Below are positions 1 to 7,060 of a stretch of DNA of 23,087 nt, piece by piece. The stretch is from an uncultured Clostridia bacterium (lineage in GTDB: Bacteria; Bacillota; Clostridia; TANB77; CAG-508). The stretch spans positions 1 through 23,087 of the forward strand of contig CALXJL010000008.1 of the NCBI GenBank assembly GCA_944388615.1, in the 5' to 3' direction. Position numbers and translations under genes: made by a program. The notes under the pieces were generated by a model. That model was given only the letters and a program-made list of their open reading frames with translations. It did not search any database and was not told the DNA's origin. The first letter of the stretch is position 1; every line of letters begins with the position of its first letter.

Positions 1-546
1 TGCAACTGTATCATCTGAAAAGAATTTTATTGTATCTATTTCAGCTTCTCCAGTATTTCTATTGGCTTTAGCATATACTTTTTCTTCTCCGTTTTTTATT
101 ACTTTAAGTCTAACTGCTTCATCTGCTTCTCTTATTGTATCTGTTATATTTATTCTATACCAATAATTTATAACTTCTTTACCCATATTTTCTAAATAAA
201 ATGTATATGCAATATAATTTTGCCCATTATGACCTCCGTCTGCTTCATCATTTATGTTTTGTGGAATCCAGTCTCCAGATATATTTGTCATAAATTCTAT
301 ATTATCTGCAGTTAAAGTATCTAAACAAATTTTATTTTCAAGACTTTCATACATAAATAAATTTCTTTGAAGTCCATATGAGGTGTCAAGTGTTATTGTA
401 AAATTTCCAACTTCATATATTAGTTTTAGAATAATATACAGTAAAATTAAAAATATAGACACAATTAATAATATTATTTTTAATAATCTTAATCTTTTAT
501 CTCTTTTTTCTATCTTATTAGATGCTTCTTTTATTTTCTTTTTCAT
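1..546 (-). CDS. Membrane-anchored extracytoplasmic protein, C-terminus cut by window edge
   Basis: An open frame runs from an ATG at 546 to the left edge (182 codons, no stop), so only the N-terminal part is seen. The start is preceded by GGAAAGAG at a normal distance. The protein begins with a very basic cytoplasmic stretch (about residues 1-22), then one hydrophobic segment (about 23-44), then a polar outside domain beginning GNFTITLD, rich in Thr, Asn and Asp. It has no transporter or enzyme motif that I recognise. It follows the SipW-type secreted protein gene at 627-1748 on the same strand, separated by 80 bp containing a hairpin, so the two are probably one transcription unit with reduced expression of this gene. 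The beta-rich look and the gene order suggest a surface or matrix assembly partner, which is inference from context. It could also be an unrelated membrane protein. Confidence 0.7.
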   Translation of the reverse strand, partial: MKKKIKEASNKIEKRDKRLRLLKIILLIVSIFLILLYIILKLIYEVGNFTITLDTSYGLQRNLFMYESLENKICLDTLTADNIEFMTNISGDWIPQNINDEADGGHNGQNYIAYTFYLENMGKEVINYWYRINITDTIREADEAVRLKVIKNGEEKVYAKANRNTGEAEIDTIKFFSDDTVA

Positions 547-567
547 AATCAATCTCTTTCCTTTAAT

Positions 568-602
568 AAAAGAGATTTCCTGGTTTTTAGAAAATCTCTT
601 TT
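568..602 (-). terminator. Hairpin between two surface-protein genes (attenuator-like)
   Basis: Perfect 11-bp inverted repeat: AAAAGAGATTT at 568-578 and its complement at 592-602, with a 13-nt loop. On the minus strand the 3' arm ends in UUUU followed by AUUAAAGG, so the U-tract is short and partly inside the stem. It lies between the stop of the gene at 627-1748 and the RBS of the gene ending at 546. It may be a leaky terminator or a 3'-end stabiliser that sets a higher level for the upstream gene. Confidence 0.6.
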
Positions 603-626
603 GTATTAACTGTATTTTTTATTTTA

Positions 627-1748
627 CTAAGGACCGTCTGGACCGTCTGCTGCAACTGGTTTTACAAGCTTAATATCTGCGTTAAGCATTTCTCCAGTAG
701 ATGCTAAGTCTATACAGTCTGGATCTTGTCCTTCTAACCATATGTATACTCTAACTTTTGTTATTGTATTTGGATATATTCCAAAGTCTGTTGATCCATC
801 AGTAAGTTTCAAATTTGATGCTGCTGCTGTTTCTTTTGCTTGTCTATCTGAACCTGCTCCTACTCCTCTATTTGTTTCTGCTATTTTATTTGTAAACACT
901 TCTACTAATTGATCGTTTGCACTTGTTATTGTTACATCATTAATTGTTGATGATGCTGATACTGAATCGTTTATAGCTAATGTATTATAAACTGTATTTA
1001 GTTTTGGAATTCTATTTGCTGGATCATTATCTACAACATATTGTGTATGATTATTAAAGTTTGGTTCCCATATTGCAATTGGATCTCCATCAGTTCCTTG
1101 TATTGCTCTTATAGCAGTTCCGTCTGCAGTTAAACCTACATTTTGTGAATTTGTATTATATGCTACAAATGCTACTCTTGCACTTTCTGGTAATCCTACA
1201 CCAGCAGTACTTGCCCATACAGAAGAACCTGCATCTAATTGAATTGTATCTAAGGTTCCTGGTGTTGTTCCAGATGTATTTCTTAAGTATAAGTCAAATA
1301 CTAAATATGGATGTTCAGAATTATGAGCTGTATCTAAATTTTCTTCACTACAATGTTGGATATTTTCTAAGATTTTATTATCTCTTATGGTTCCATATAC
1401 CATTTGTAATATACCTGTTTTTACTGTTCCTATTGTTGAAACTGGTACTAATTCAGTTGGTACATAGTTAGTATGCTCATCGGGATTTGCTTGATATACA
1501 TCTCCTGATGCTGTTCCCAATAATTGTTTCATATCTGTAATAGCTATGCTTTGTGTCCAGTTCTCACCGTCTAATGAGATTTGCATACTTTCTGCAACAT
1601 CTACGTTTACATTTAGCCCTGTAAGTTCAACAGCTCTTTGTGTAGAAAACCAGGCATATGTTGATAATACTGCTAGGATACATGTTAATAATAATAGTAT
1701 CCACAATTTTTTAAGTCTTTTTCGACTTTCTTCACTTCTTTTTTTCAT
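627..1748 (-). CDS. Secreted protein with SipW-type (TasA/camelysin-like) leader
   Basis: 373 aa. The N-terminus is strongly basic (residues 1-15), followed by a hydrophobic segment (about 16-29) and STYAWFSTQ at 29-37. This is the layout of signal peptides cut by the archaeal/ER-type signal peptidase SipW (T-x-x-A-x-F pattern), as in TasA and camelysin. The mature part (about 330 aa) is Thr/Asn/Asp-rich, has almost no Cys and looks beta-rich. It ends in a short Gly-Pro-Asp tail (ADGPDGP). I do not recognise a TasA domain as such, so the match rests on the leader. The ATG start at 1748 has a strong RBS (GGGAGG, 7 nt away). The gene has its own promoter region with an OmpR/PhoB-like operator at 1861-1898 and is followed by a hairpin and a membrane protein gene. 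A likely role is surface fibre or biofilm matrix, by inference; other SipW-type exported proteins have different roles. Confidence 0.75.
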   Translation of the reverse strand: MKKRSEESRKRLKKLWILLLLTCILAVLSTYAWFSTQRAVELTGLNVNVDVAESMQISLDGENWTQSIAITDMKQLLGTASGDVYQANPDEHTNYVPTELVPVSTIGTVKTGILQMVYGTIRDNKILENIQHCSEENLDTAHNSEHPYLVFDLYLRNTSGTTPGTLDTIQLDAGSSVWASTAGVGLPESARVAFVAYNTNSQNVGLTADGTAIRAIQGTDGDPIAIWEPNFNNHTQYVVDNDPANRIPKLNTVYNTLAINDSVSASSTINDVTITSANDQLVEVFTNKIAETNRGVGAGSDRQAKETAAASNLKLTDGSTDFGIYPNTITKVRVYIWLEGQDPDCIDLASTGEMLNADIKLVKPVAADGPDGP

Positions 1749-1831
1749 AATAGTCCTCCCTTTTTTTATTACACTGTTTTTTTACAGTATTTTCTCTTTT
1801 GTAAATTTATTTTTAAACTTACGTTAATATT

Positions 1832-1860
1832 AATTTAACATTTTTCATCATTTTTTTCAA
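1832..1860 (-). promoter_or_regulatory. Candidate sigma-A promoter of the SipW-type protein gene
   Basis: Read on the minus strand: TTGAAA (1855-1860), 17 bp, TAAATT (1832-1837). The -10 is a weak match. It lies 84 bp upstream of the ATG at 1748 and directly abuts the TTACA repeat array, as expected for an activator-dependent promoter. Confidence 0.4.
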
Positions 1861-1898
1861 TTACAGAATGGTTACATTTTTGTTACATGAATATTACA
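1861..1898. promoter_or_regulatory. Four TTACA direct repeats at exact 11-bp spacing: OmpR/PhoB-family operator candidate
   Basis: TTACA occurs at 1861, 1872, 1883 and 1894, always 11 bp apart, with no fifth copy at 1850 or 1905. Tandem half-sites one helical turn apart are the known binding pattern of OmpR/PhoB-type response regulators. The PhoP box of Bacillus subtilis is TTAACA-like repeats with about 5-bp gaps. Four copies would hold two dimers. The array lies just upstream of the candidate -35 of the SipW-type protein gene. The repeats read TTACA on the strand opposite to that gene. The regulator is not encoded in the window. Confidence 0.6.
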
Positions 1899-1967
1899 AA
1901 AGGTGGATTTTTATGTTTTCTTTGAATAAAAGCTCGTAAAATAGCACGTTTTGCAATATTGATGTGC

Positions 1968-2030
1968 AAAAAAACTTCGATTATATTCCTTAATTTGACA
2001 AATTATCTAATAAAAAATATATCGAAGTTT
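1968..2030 (-). terminator. Rho-independent terminator of the P-type ATPase gene
   Basis: A perfect 10-bp inverted repeat, AAACTTCGAT at 1972-1981 and its complement at 2021-2030, is separated by 39 nt. On the minus strand the 3' arm runs into a tract of seven U (1968-1974). It starts 28 bp after the ATPase stop at 2059. The loop is long for a terminator. Confidence 0.75.
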
Positions 2031-2058
2031 ATATTTTTGCTTATTTTTAATTATTTAC

Positions 2059-4866
2059 CTAAGCCTCATTTTTAGTTCCATTCCATTTTAGCGCTTTAAA
2101 GATTTCTACTATTAATATTGGCATAAATACCAGTACAATTATTTCTATTATATTTCCTATTGGTAATACAGGTATACTAAATATGTGTCTTAATGCTGGA
2201 ACTAATAATATAATTAGCATAAGTACTGCAGATGCTCCTATTGCCAAAAGTAGTTGTTTATTATTAAAGTTCTTTGTTTTTAATAGAGATAATTTATTAT
2301 TTCTTATATTAAATACATGTACTAATTCTGCTAATGCAAGTACTACAAAGGCCATTGTTTGACCAATTTCAACTTTTACTTCTTGTGTGTCAACTATCTC
2401 TGCTCCATTATTAAGAGCTTCATCTAAGTTTACAATCTCTTCTGCACTATATATAACTCCATCCATTCTTACCATTGTTGGTAACTCATCTTCTGGAGTT
2501 GCAAGTCCTATTATAAATGCTGCAAGTGTTATTAATCCAATCATTACACCTTGATATACCACTCTCCATGACATTCCTCCTGAAAAGATTCCTTTTCCAG
2601 GTTTAATAGGTTTTCTTTCCATTATATCTTTTTCAGCTGGATCAACTGCCAAAGCAAGTGCTGGTAATGAATCTGTTACTAAATTTATCCATAATATGTG
2701 TATTGGTAATAATGGTTCAATTAGATGTATATCTATTCCGAAAATTTGGCTTAATAATGGTGTTATTAATATTGCTACAAATAATACAATTATTTCACCA
2801 ACATTACTAGATAATAAGAATTGTATTGCTTTTAATATATTATCATAAATACGTCTACCCTCTTCTACTGCAGATACAACAGTTGCAAAATTATCGTCTG
2901 TTAATATTACATCTGCTGCCTCTTTTGCAACATCTGTACCAACAATTCCCATTGCACATCCTATATCTGCTTTTTTAAGTGCTGGTGCATCATTTACTCC
3001 ATCACCTGTCATAGCAACAACTTCTCCGTTTGCTTGCCATGCTTTAACAATTCTTACTTTGTGTTCTGGTGAAACTCTTGCATATACAGAATAGTGTCTT
3101 ACATTTTTTTCTAATTCTTCATCTGACATTTTCTCTAGTTCTGCACCTGTTATTGCTTCTGATTCATCTTCTAATATTCCTAATGATTTTGCTATAGCTG
3201 TTGCTGTAATTTTGTGGTCCCCTGTTATCATAACAGTTTTTATTCCTGCCATTTTACATTTTTCGACTGCTTTTTTAGCTTCTTCTCTTGGTGGATCTAT
3301 CATTCCTACCATTCCTACATAAATTAGATCAGATTCCATATTCTTCATATCTTCATCTGTTGGTAAATGATCAAATTCCTTATATGCCATTGCTAATACT
3401 CTTAATGCGTCTTTTGCCATTTTTTCATTTGATTCATATATCGATTTTCTATAATTGTCTAAGTCTTTTTTAATTTCTCCTTCTTTTATATATGAATTAC
3501 AACATTTTAGAAGCTCGTCAACCCCACCTTTTGTATAAATAATGTATTTATCACCATATTTATGGACTGTTGTCATTAATTTTCTTTCTGAATCAAATGG
3601 GATTTCATTAACTCTTGGATTATCAGTTACTAGTGTTTTTCCATAATCTAATTTAAATCCCATATCTACTAATGCTGTTTCTGTTGGATCTCCTGTTAGG
3701 CTTCCATCTTCTGCTATTTTTGTATCATTACATAACATGCATATATCAAATAACCTTTGTGTTTCGTTTGTAATATTTTCTTTTGCCAATTCTTTTATAT
3801 TTAGTTGTTTTTCATTAACAAAAATTTGCTCTACTGTCATTTTATTTTGTGTTAGCGTTCCTGTTTTATCTGAACAAATAACAGTTGCACATCCTAAAGT
3901 CTCTACTGCTGGTAATTTTTTTACTATGGCATGTTTTTTTACCATTTTTTGTACACCAATTGCTAAAACAATTGTTGATACTGCTGCAAGTCCCTCTGGT
4001 ATTGCTGCTACCGCTAAACTTACAGCTACCATGAACATATCTAGTGGATTTTTTCCATATAAAATTCCTATTATAAATATAACTAAACAAATTAAAAGTG
4101 CTGCAACACCTAATGTCTTTCCTAGTTTATTTAATTTAATTTGAAGTGGTGTTTGCGTTTCTTCAGTTTCATTTAGTATTCCTGCTATTTTTCCAACTTC
4201 TGTATTCATACCAGTTTCAACTACAACACCTTTTCCTCTACCATATGTTATTAAACTAGATGAAAATAGCATATTGGTTCTATCACCAATTCCCACTTCT
4301 GAATCTTCTATTAACATATTATTTTTTTCAACTGGTACAGATTCTCCTGTTAATGATGATTCTTGTGATTTTAAGTTTGCAGATTCTATTATTCTTAGGT
4401 CTGCTGGTACAAAATCTCCTGTATCTAATACTACAATATCACCAGGTACTAAGTCTTTTGATTCTACTACTACTAGTTTTCCATCTCTTATTACTTTTGC
4501 AACATGACTACTTAGTTTTTGAAGTGCCTCTAATGATTTTTCTGCTTTGTTTTCTTGTGCAACTCCTATTATTGCATTTAATATAACAACTATTAAAATA
4601 ATTATAGTATCTGTTATACCTTCTCCTTCTATTACTCCAATAACCCCTGAAACTACTGCTGCTATTATAAGGATTATTATCATAAAGTCCTTAAATTGTT
4701 CTAAAAATTTTACGAATAAACTTTTTTTCTTTTTTGCTGTTAATTCATTTAAGCCATATTTTTCTCTTTGCTCTCTTACTTGTTCTTGTGTGAGTCCATT
4801 TTCAAAGTCAGTATGTAGATTTTCTTTCAATTCTTCTTCATTTTGACAAAACCATTTTTTCTCCAT
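2059..4866 (-). CDS. Type IIA P-type cation-transporting ATPase (Ca2+ or Mn2+ exporter)
   Basis: 935 aa, full length for the SERCA-like bacterial family. Motifs in order: TGES actuator loop (173-176), PEGL in M4 (290-293), phosphorylation site D333-KTGT, KGG nucleotide-binding site (446-448), TGD (548-550), MTGDGVNDAP hinge (619-628). M5 contains SSNVGE and M6 contains NLVTDSLPAL, the ion-binding pattern of Ca2+/Mn2+ pumps. Hydrophobic segments fit ten membrane helices, with a poorly conserved acidic loop between M7 and M8. The start has a strong RBS (AAGGAGG). The gene is preceded by a yybP-ykoY riboswitch with an intrinsic terminator (4919-5058). As that RNA family senses Mn2+ and is known to control Mn2+ exporters including P-type ATPases, I infer that Mn2+ efflux is at least part of its role. 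Sequence motifs alone cannot separate Ca2+ from Mn2+ transport. Confidence 0.95.
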   Translation of the reverse strand: MEKKWFCQNEEELKENLHTDFENGLTQEQVREQREKYGLNELTAKKKKSLFVKFLEQFKDFMIIILIIAAVVSGVIGVIEGEGITDTIIILIVVILNAIIGVAQENKAEKSLEALQKLSSHVAKVIRDGKLVVVESKDLVPGDIVVLDTGDFVPADLRIIESANLKSQESSLTGESVPVEKNNMLIEDSEVGIGDRTNMLFSSSLITYGRGKGVVVETGMNTEVGKIAGILNETEETQTPLQIKLNKLGKTLGVAALLICLVIFIIGILYGKNPLDMFMVAVSLAVAAIPEGLAAVSTIVLAIGVQKMVKKHAIVKKLPAVETLGCATVICSDKTGTLTQNKMTVEQIFVNEKQLNIKELAKENITNETQRLFDICMLCNDTKIAEDGSLTGDPTETALVDMGFKLDYGKTLVTDNPRVNEIPFDSERKLMTTVHKYGDKYIIYTKGGVDELLKCCNSYIKEGEIKKDLDNYRKSIYESNEKMAKDALRVLAMAYKEFDHLPTDEDMKNMESDLIYVGMVGMIDPPREEAKKAVEKCKMAGIKTVMITGDHKITATAIAKSLGILEDESEAITGAELEKMSDEELEKNVRHYSVYARVSPEHKVRIVKAWQANGEVVAMTGDGVNDAPALKKADIGCAMGIVGTDVAKEAADVILTDDNFATVVSAVEEGRRIYDNILKAIQFLLSSNVGEIIVLFVAILITPLLSQIFGIDIHLIEPLLPIHILWINLVTDSLPALALAVDPAEKDIMERKPIKPGKGIFSGGMSWRVVYQGVMIGLITLAAFIIGLATPEDELPTMVRMDGVIYSAEEIVNLDEALNNGAEIVDTQEVKVEIGQTMAFVVLALAELVHVFNIRNNKLSLLKTKNFNNKQLLLAIGASAVLMLIILLVPALRHIFSIPVLPIGNIIEIIVLVFMPILIVEIFKALKWNGTKNEA

Positions 4867-4918
4867 GAAATTTTCCTCCTTAGATATTTTGTATAGTAGC
4901 TTATATATTATAGAGCAT

Positions 4919-4974
4919 AAAAAAACTTTTAAAGAACTAGCATATTGCTTTCTACTATGCTATTCTTTAAAAGT
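4919..4974 (-). terminator. Riboswitch expression-platform terminator
   Basis: A very strong hairpin: 19 paired bases with one bulged base, arms 4925-4944 and 4956-4974, 11-nt loop, followed on the minus strand by seven U (4919-4925). The 5' arm begins with ACUUUU, which overlaps the 3' end of the riboswitch aptamer (GCAAGACUUUU). Ligand-bound aptamer and terminator therefore exclude each other, giving an ON switch. Confidence 0.9.
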
Positions 4975-5058
4975 CTTGCTTACCTTTTTTCTAGGTTACT
5001 AGCCATGCTCTAAAAGCCGAGATGTTGACCAGTAGTTTATAAGCTACTCCCTTTTGGC
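4971..5058 (-). ncRNA. yybP-ykoY Mn2+ riboswitch aptamer
   Basis: The minus-strand RNA contains the family's conserved parts in order: AAAAGGGAGUAGCUU at the 5' side, ACUGGUCAACAUCUCGG and GCAUGGCUAGU in the middle, and AAGCAAGACUUUU at the 3' side. AAAAG can pair with CUUUU and GCUU with AAGC to close the element; ACUA/UAGU closes an inner arm. This is the known fold of the yybP-ykoY family, whose two-stem A-minor dock binds Mn2+. It lies between a sigma-A promoter and an intrinsic terminator ahead of the P-type ATPase gene, so Mn2+ should turn the gene on. Confidence 0.92.
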
Positions 5059-5063
5059 TTTTT

Positions 5064-5092
5064 ATTCTATCACTATCTTTTTTATTTTGCAA
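5064..5092 (-). promoter_or_regulatory. Sigma-A promoter of the riboswitch-ATPase transcript
   Basis: Minus strand TTGCAA (5087-5092), 17 bp, TAGAAT (5064-5069). The transcript would start a few bases before the first conserved riboswitch base, which fits well. Confidence 0.75.
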
Positions 5093-5110
5093 TAATTTTA
5101 TATTATTTTT

Positions 5111-6379
5111 TTAATGTTTCAATGCTGTTATTGGTACTACATATATTCCATCCGGTCTTTTAATTACTGCTTCATGTAATCCGCTAATAATACATAAGAA
5201 TTTTGGTTTTTTCTTTACTAATTCATTAAATTTTAATAAGTTCTTTGCTGCTTCTTCAATTTTATCTGTACCTAATTTTATTTCTATTGCTCCATATTCT
5301 CCATTTGGCATTTCTATTATTGAATCTATTTCCAATCCTGTTGTATTATCTCTAAAATGATATAAATTCCCATTATAACTTTCTATATATATTCTTAAGT
5401 CCCTTTCACAAAGAGCTTCAAATAAAAATCCTAAAAAATTAATATCCTGTAATAAACTTTCTGATGTTAATCCTAATATTCCACATACTAATGATGGATC
5501 TACAAAATGTCTTTTTGCAGATTTTCCTACTCTATTACTTGAACGTAAGTTTATGCTAAAGGCTATTTGATTTTCTATTAAGTATAATTTTTCTAATACA
5601 TTTATATAATCTAGTATTGTATTTTTACTTGCTACATCCATATCTTCGTTTACATCTTTTATTATGGTATTATTATTTACAATAGTACTTTCGTTCCTAG
5701 CTAATGAACGCAATATCATACGCATTTTATTAATATCTCTTGTTACTCCATCAATATTTGAAATATCGAAATTTAGGACATCATTTATATAACTTTGTGT
5801 TAATTCCAAGCACTCTTCTTCATTCATTCCTATATTTTGTGGCCATCCACCTCTTATTATTAATCCAATTAAATATTTTAAATCAACTTTTCCTGTAAAC
5901 TCATCTTTAATATTATTTTCAAATAGATTTTTTATTGATACTTTTCCAGTAGAATCACCTGATTCATATAAAGACATTGTATACATTTTCATTCTGCAAA
6001 TTCTTCCTGCTCCTGAATGATGTATGTCTTTTGTAACTGGGGTTGCTGAGCCTGTTAGTATATATTTTCCTCTTTTTTGATCTTCGTCACATTTAAAGCG
6101 GACACCATCCCAAATAGCCGGAACTTCTTGCCATTCGTCAATGAGTTCTGGATATTCTTTATTTAATATTAGGTCTACATTCATTTGTGCTAAAGTTCTT
6201 TCATTAAAATTGTTGCTAACATTATTAAGATAAACTACTGAATTTGCGTGGTTTAATGCAGTCCATGTTTTTCCGCACCATTTTGGTCCTTCTAGGCTTA
6301 TTGCTCCAAATAATTTTAAATTTTTTTTGATTTTTTCATCTATAATTCTATTTCTATATCCTTCTTTTCTTAGAGACAT
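5111..6379 (-). CDS. AAA-type ATPase with DUF4143 / nuclease-like C-terminal domain
   Basis: 422 aa. The N-terminal AAA_14-type domain has Walker A GPKWCGKT (31-38), Walker B with LIDE (79-82) and the sensor-like LTGSATP (108-114). Residues about 190-370 match the DUF4143 layout: a helical middle, HFVDPSL near 291, and a restriction-endonuclease-like pattern with D352 and E366-x-K368 close to the C-terminus. Proteins of this family are common and often multi-copy in anaerobes. Their role is not settled; links to defence, toxin-like modules or DNA-end processing have been proposed. The start has an excellent RBS (AAGGAGGAG). The gene has its own strong promoter lying in 23-bp repeats, and no clear terminator of its own before the riboswitch promoter. 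Family assignment is firm; function is not. Confidence 0.9.
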   Translation of the reverse strand: MSLRKEGYRNRIIDEKIKKNLKLFGAISLEGPKWCGKTWTALNHANSVVYLNNVSNNFNERTLAQMNVDLILNKEYPELIDEWQEVPAIWDGVRFKCDEDQKRGKYILTGSATPVTKDIHHSGAGRICRMKMYTMSLYESGDSTGKVSIKNLFENNIKDEFTGKVDLKYLIGLIIRGGWPQNIGMNEEECLELTQSYINDVLNFDISNIDGVTRDINKMRMILRSLARNESTIVNNNTIIKDVNEDMDVASKNTILDYINVLEKLYLIENQIAFSINLRSSNRVGKSAKRHFVDPSLVCGILGLTSESLLQDINFLGFLFEALCERDLRIYIESYNGNLYHFRDNTTGLEIDSIIEMPNGEYGAIEIKLGTDKIEEAAKNLLKFNELVKKKPKFLCIISGLHEAVIKRPDGIYVVPITALKH

Positions 6380-6390
6380 ATTTCTCCTCC

Positions 6391-6438
6391 TTGTTAATTT
6401 CTTAACAAGATTATAACATGCTATTGGTATTTTTTCAA
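6391..6438 (-). promoter_or_regulatory. Strong promoter of the DUF4143 ATPase with a palindrome at the transcript start
   Basis: Minus strand TTGAAA (6433-6438), 17 bp, perfect TATAAT (6410-6415). The -35 is part of the first 23-bp repeat. A 7-bp inverted repeat, TTGTTAA (6391-6397) and TTAACAA (6402-6408), spans the predicted start site and abuts the RBS. It could be an operator or a 5' stem-loop. Confidence 0.75.
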
Positions 6439-6490
6439 TGATTTTATTGGTATTTTTTCAATATTGTTATTGGAGCTTTTTCTATTTGTT
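6422..6490. repeat. Three tandem 23-bp AT-rich repeats overlapping a promoter
   Basis: TATTGGTATTTTTTCAAT is found at 6422 and 6445 without a mismatch over 18 bp, and a degenerate copy (TATTGGAGCTTTTTCTAT) starts at 6468. The period is exactly 23 bp. The first copy supplies the -35 box of the DUF4143 ATPase promoter. The array lies between that promoter and the 3' end of dps. Confidence 0.8.
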
Positions 6491-6504
6491 TGGGTTGTAT
6501 TATA

Positions 6505-6951
6505 CTACTCCGCTTCTTTTATACTTTGGTTAAGCATCCAAAGTTTTTTTCTATACCCCACTATATATTCATCCATTATACTAGATGTAGCATAATCGTC
6601 TGCTTTATCTGCTTGTACTTTTATATCTATACATTGTTTCAATAATCTTCCCATATCAACTATAACATTACTATATACATCTGCCCCACTAATTTTTTTA
6701 TTTTCAGCCTCATCTAATTTTCCATGCTCCAAACAGTCTTTTAATGTTCCATAAGGTTGATAACCCATTATTAAAATTTGTTCTCCAATTTCATCTATTT
6801 GTTCATTAATATCATTATAATATTCCTCTAATTTTTCATGTGACACAAAAAAATCTCTACCAGACACATTCCAATGATAATTTTGCACCTTTCTTCCAAA
6901 AATTACTAAATTACACAAAAACTTATTCAACTCTTCAGCTACTTCCTTCAT
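6505..6951 (-). CDS. dps: Dps-family ferroxidase / DNA-protection protein
   Basis: 148 aa from the start chosen here. Dps proteins form 12-subunit shells that oxidise Fe2+ with H2O2 and store iron, protecting DNA. The ferroxidase residues are visible: H26 (in NYHWNVSG), H38, D53 and E57. Their spacing is identical to H31, H43, D58 and E62 of Listeria innocua Dps. The usual DEIAERI reads DEIGEQI here. An in-frame ATG three codons upstream (6960) would sit inside the Shine-Dalgarno GAAAGGATG; the ATG at 6951 is properly spaced from it, so I prefer it. There is no long N-terminal DNA-binding tail. A TATAAT lies at 7008-7013 without a convincing -35. I looked for a PerR or Fur box and found none. 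No clear terminator follows. Confidence 0.92.
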   Translation of the reverse strand: MKEVAEELNKFLCNLVIFGRKVQNYHWNVSGRDFFVSHEKLEEYYNDINEQIDEIGEQILIMGYQPYGTLKDCLEHGKLDEAENKKISGADVYSNVIVDMGRLLKQCIDIKVQADKADDYATSSIMDEYIVGYRKKLWMLNQSIKEAE

Positions 6952-7007
6952 AAAAATCATCCTTTCTAAAATAATTTACTAATTAGATTCTTCCCATAAA
7001 GGAAAAA

Positions 7008-7013
7008 ATTATA
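7008..7013 (-). promoter_or_regulatory. Candidate -10 box for dps
   Basis: A perfect TATAAT on the minus strand, 57 bp upstream of the chosen dps start and just after the terminator of the preceding gene. No good -35 is present at 17 bp, so it may need an activator. Confidence 0.4.
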
Positions 7014-7019
7014 CAGTTT

Positions 7020-7060
7020 AAAAAATGTCCATTTAGTGTTAAACACTAAATAGACATTTT
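7020..7060 (-). terminator. Terminator overlapping the stop codon of the pyrophosphorylase gene
   Basis: A long near-perfect inverted repeat (arms 7022-7040 and 7042-7060, one G-U position) forms a hairpin with a minimal loop, followed on the minus strand by six U (7020-7025). The UAG stop of the upstream gene (7046-7048) lies inside the hairpin, so translation ends within the terminator stem. Confidence 0.9.

Noticed and set aside
1145..1471. Leu-rich open frames on the plus strand opposite the secreted protein, and similar ones opposite the ATPase and Lon-like genes
   Set aside because: They are antisense shadows of well-supported genes, with no RBS and low-complexity Leu/Phe content caused by AT-rich codon use.
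6422..6490. CRISPR-like array of short repeats
   Set aside because: Only three copies with a 23-bp period, no distinct spacers (5 bp between conserved parts), and no cas genes; it overlaps a promoter.
6952..7019. PerR or Fur box in front of dps
   Set aside because: Only AT-rich sequence and a TATAAT; no 7-1-7 PerR or 19-bp Fur inverted repeat can be read.
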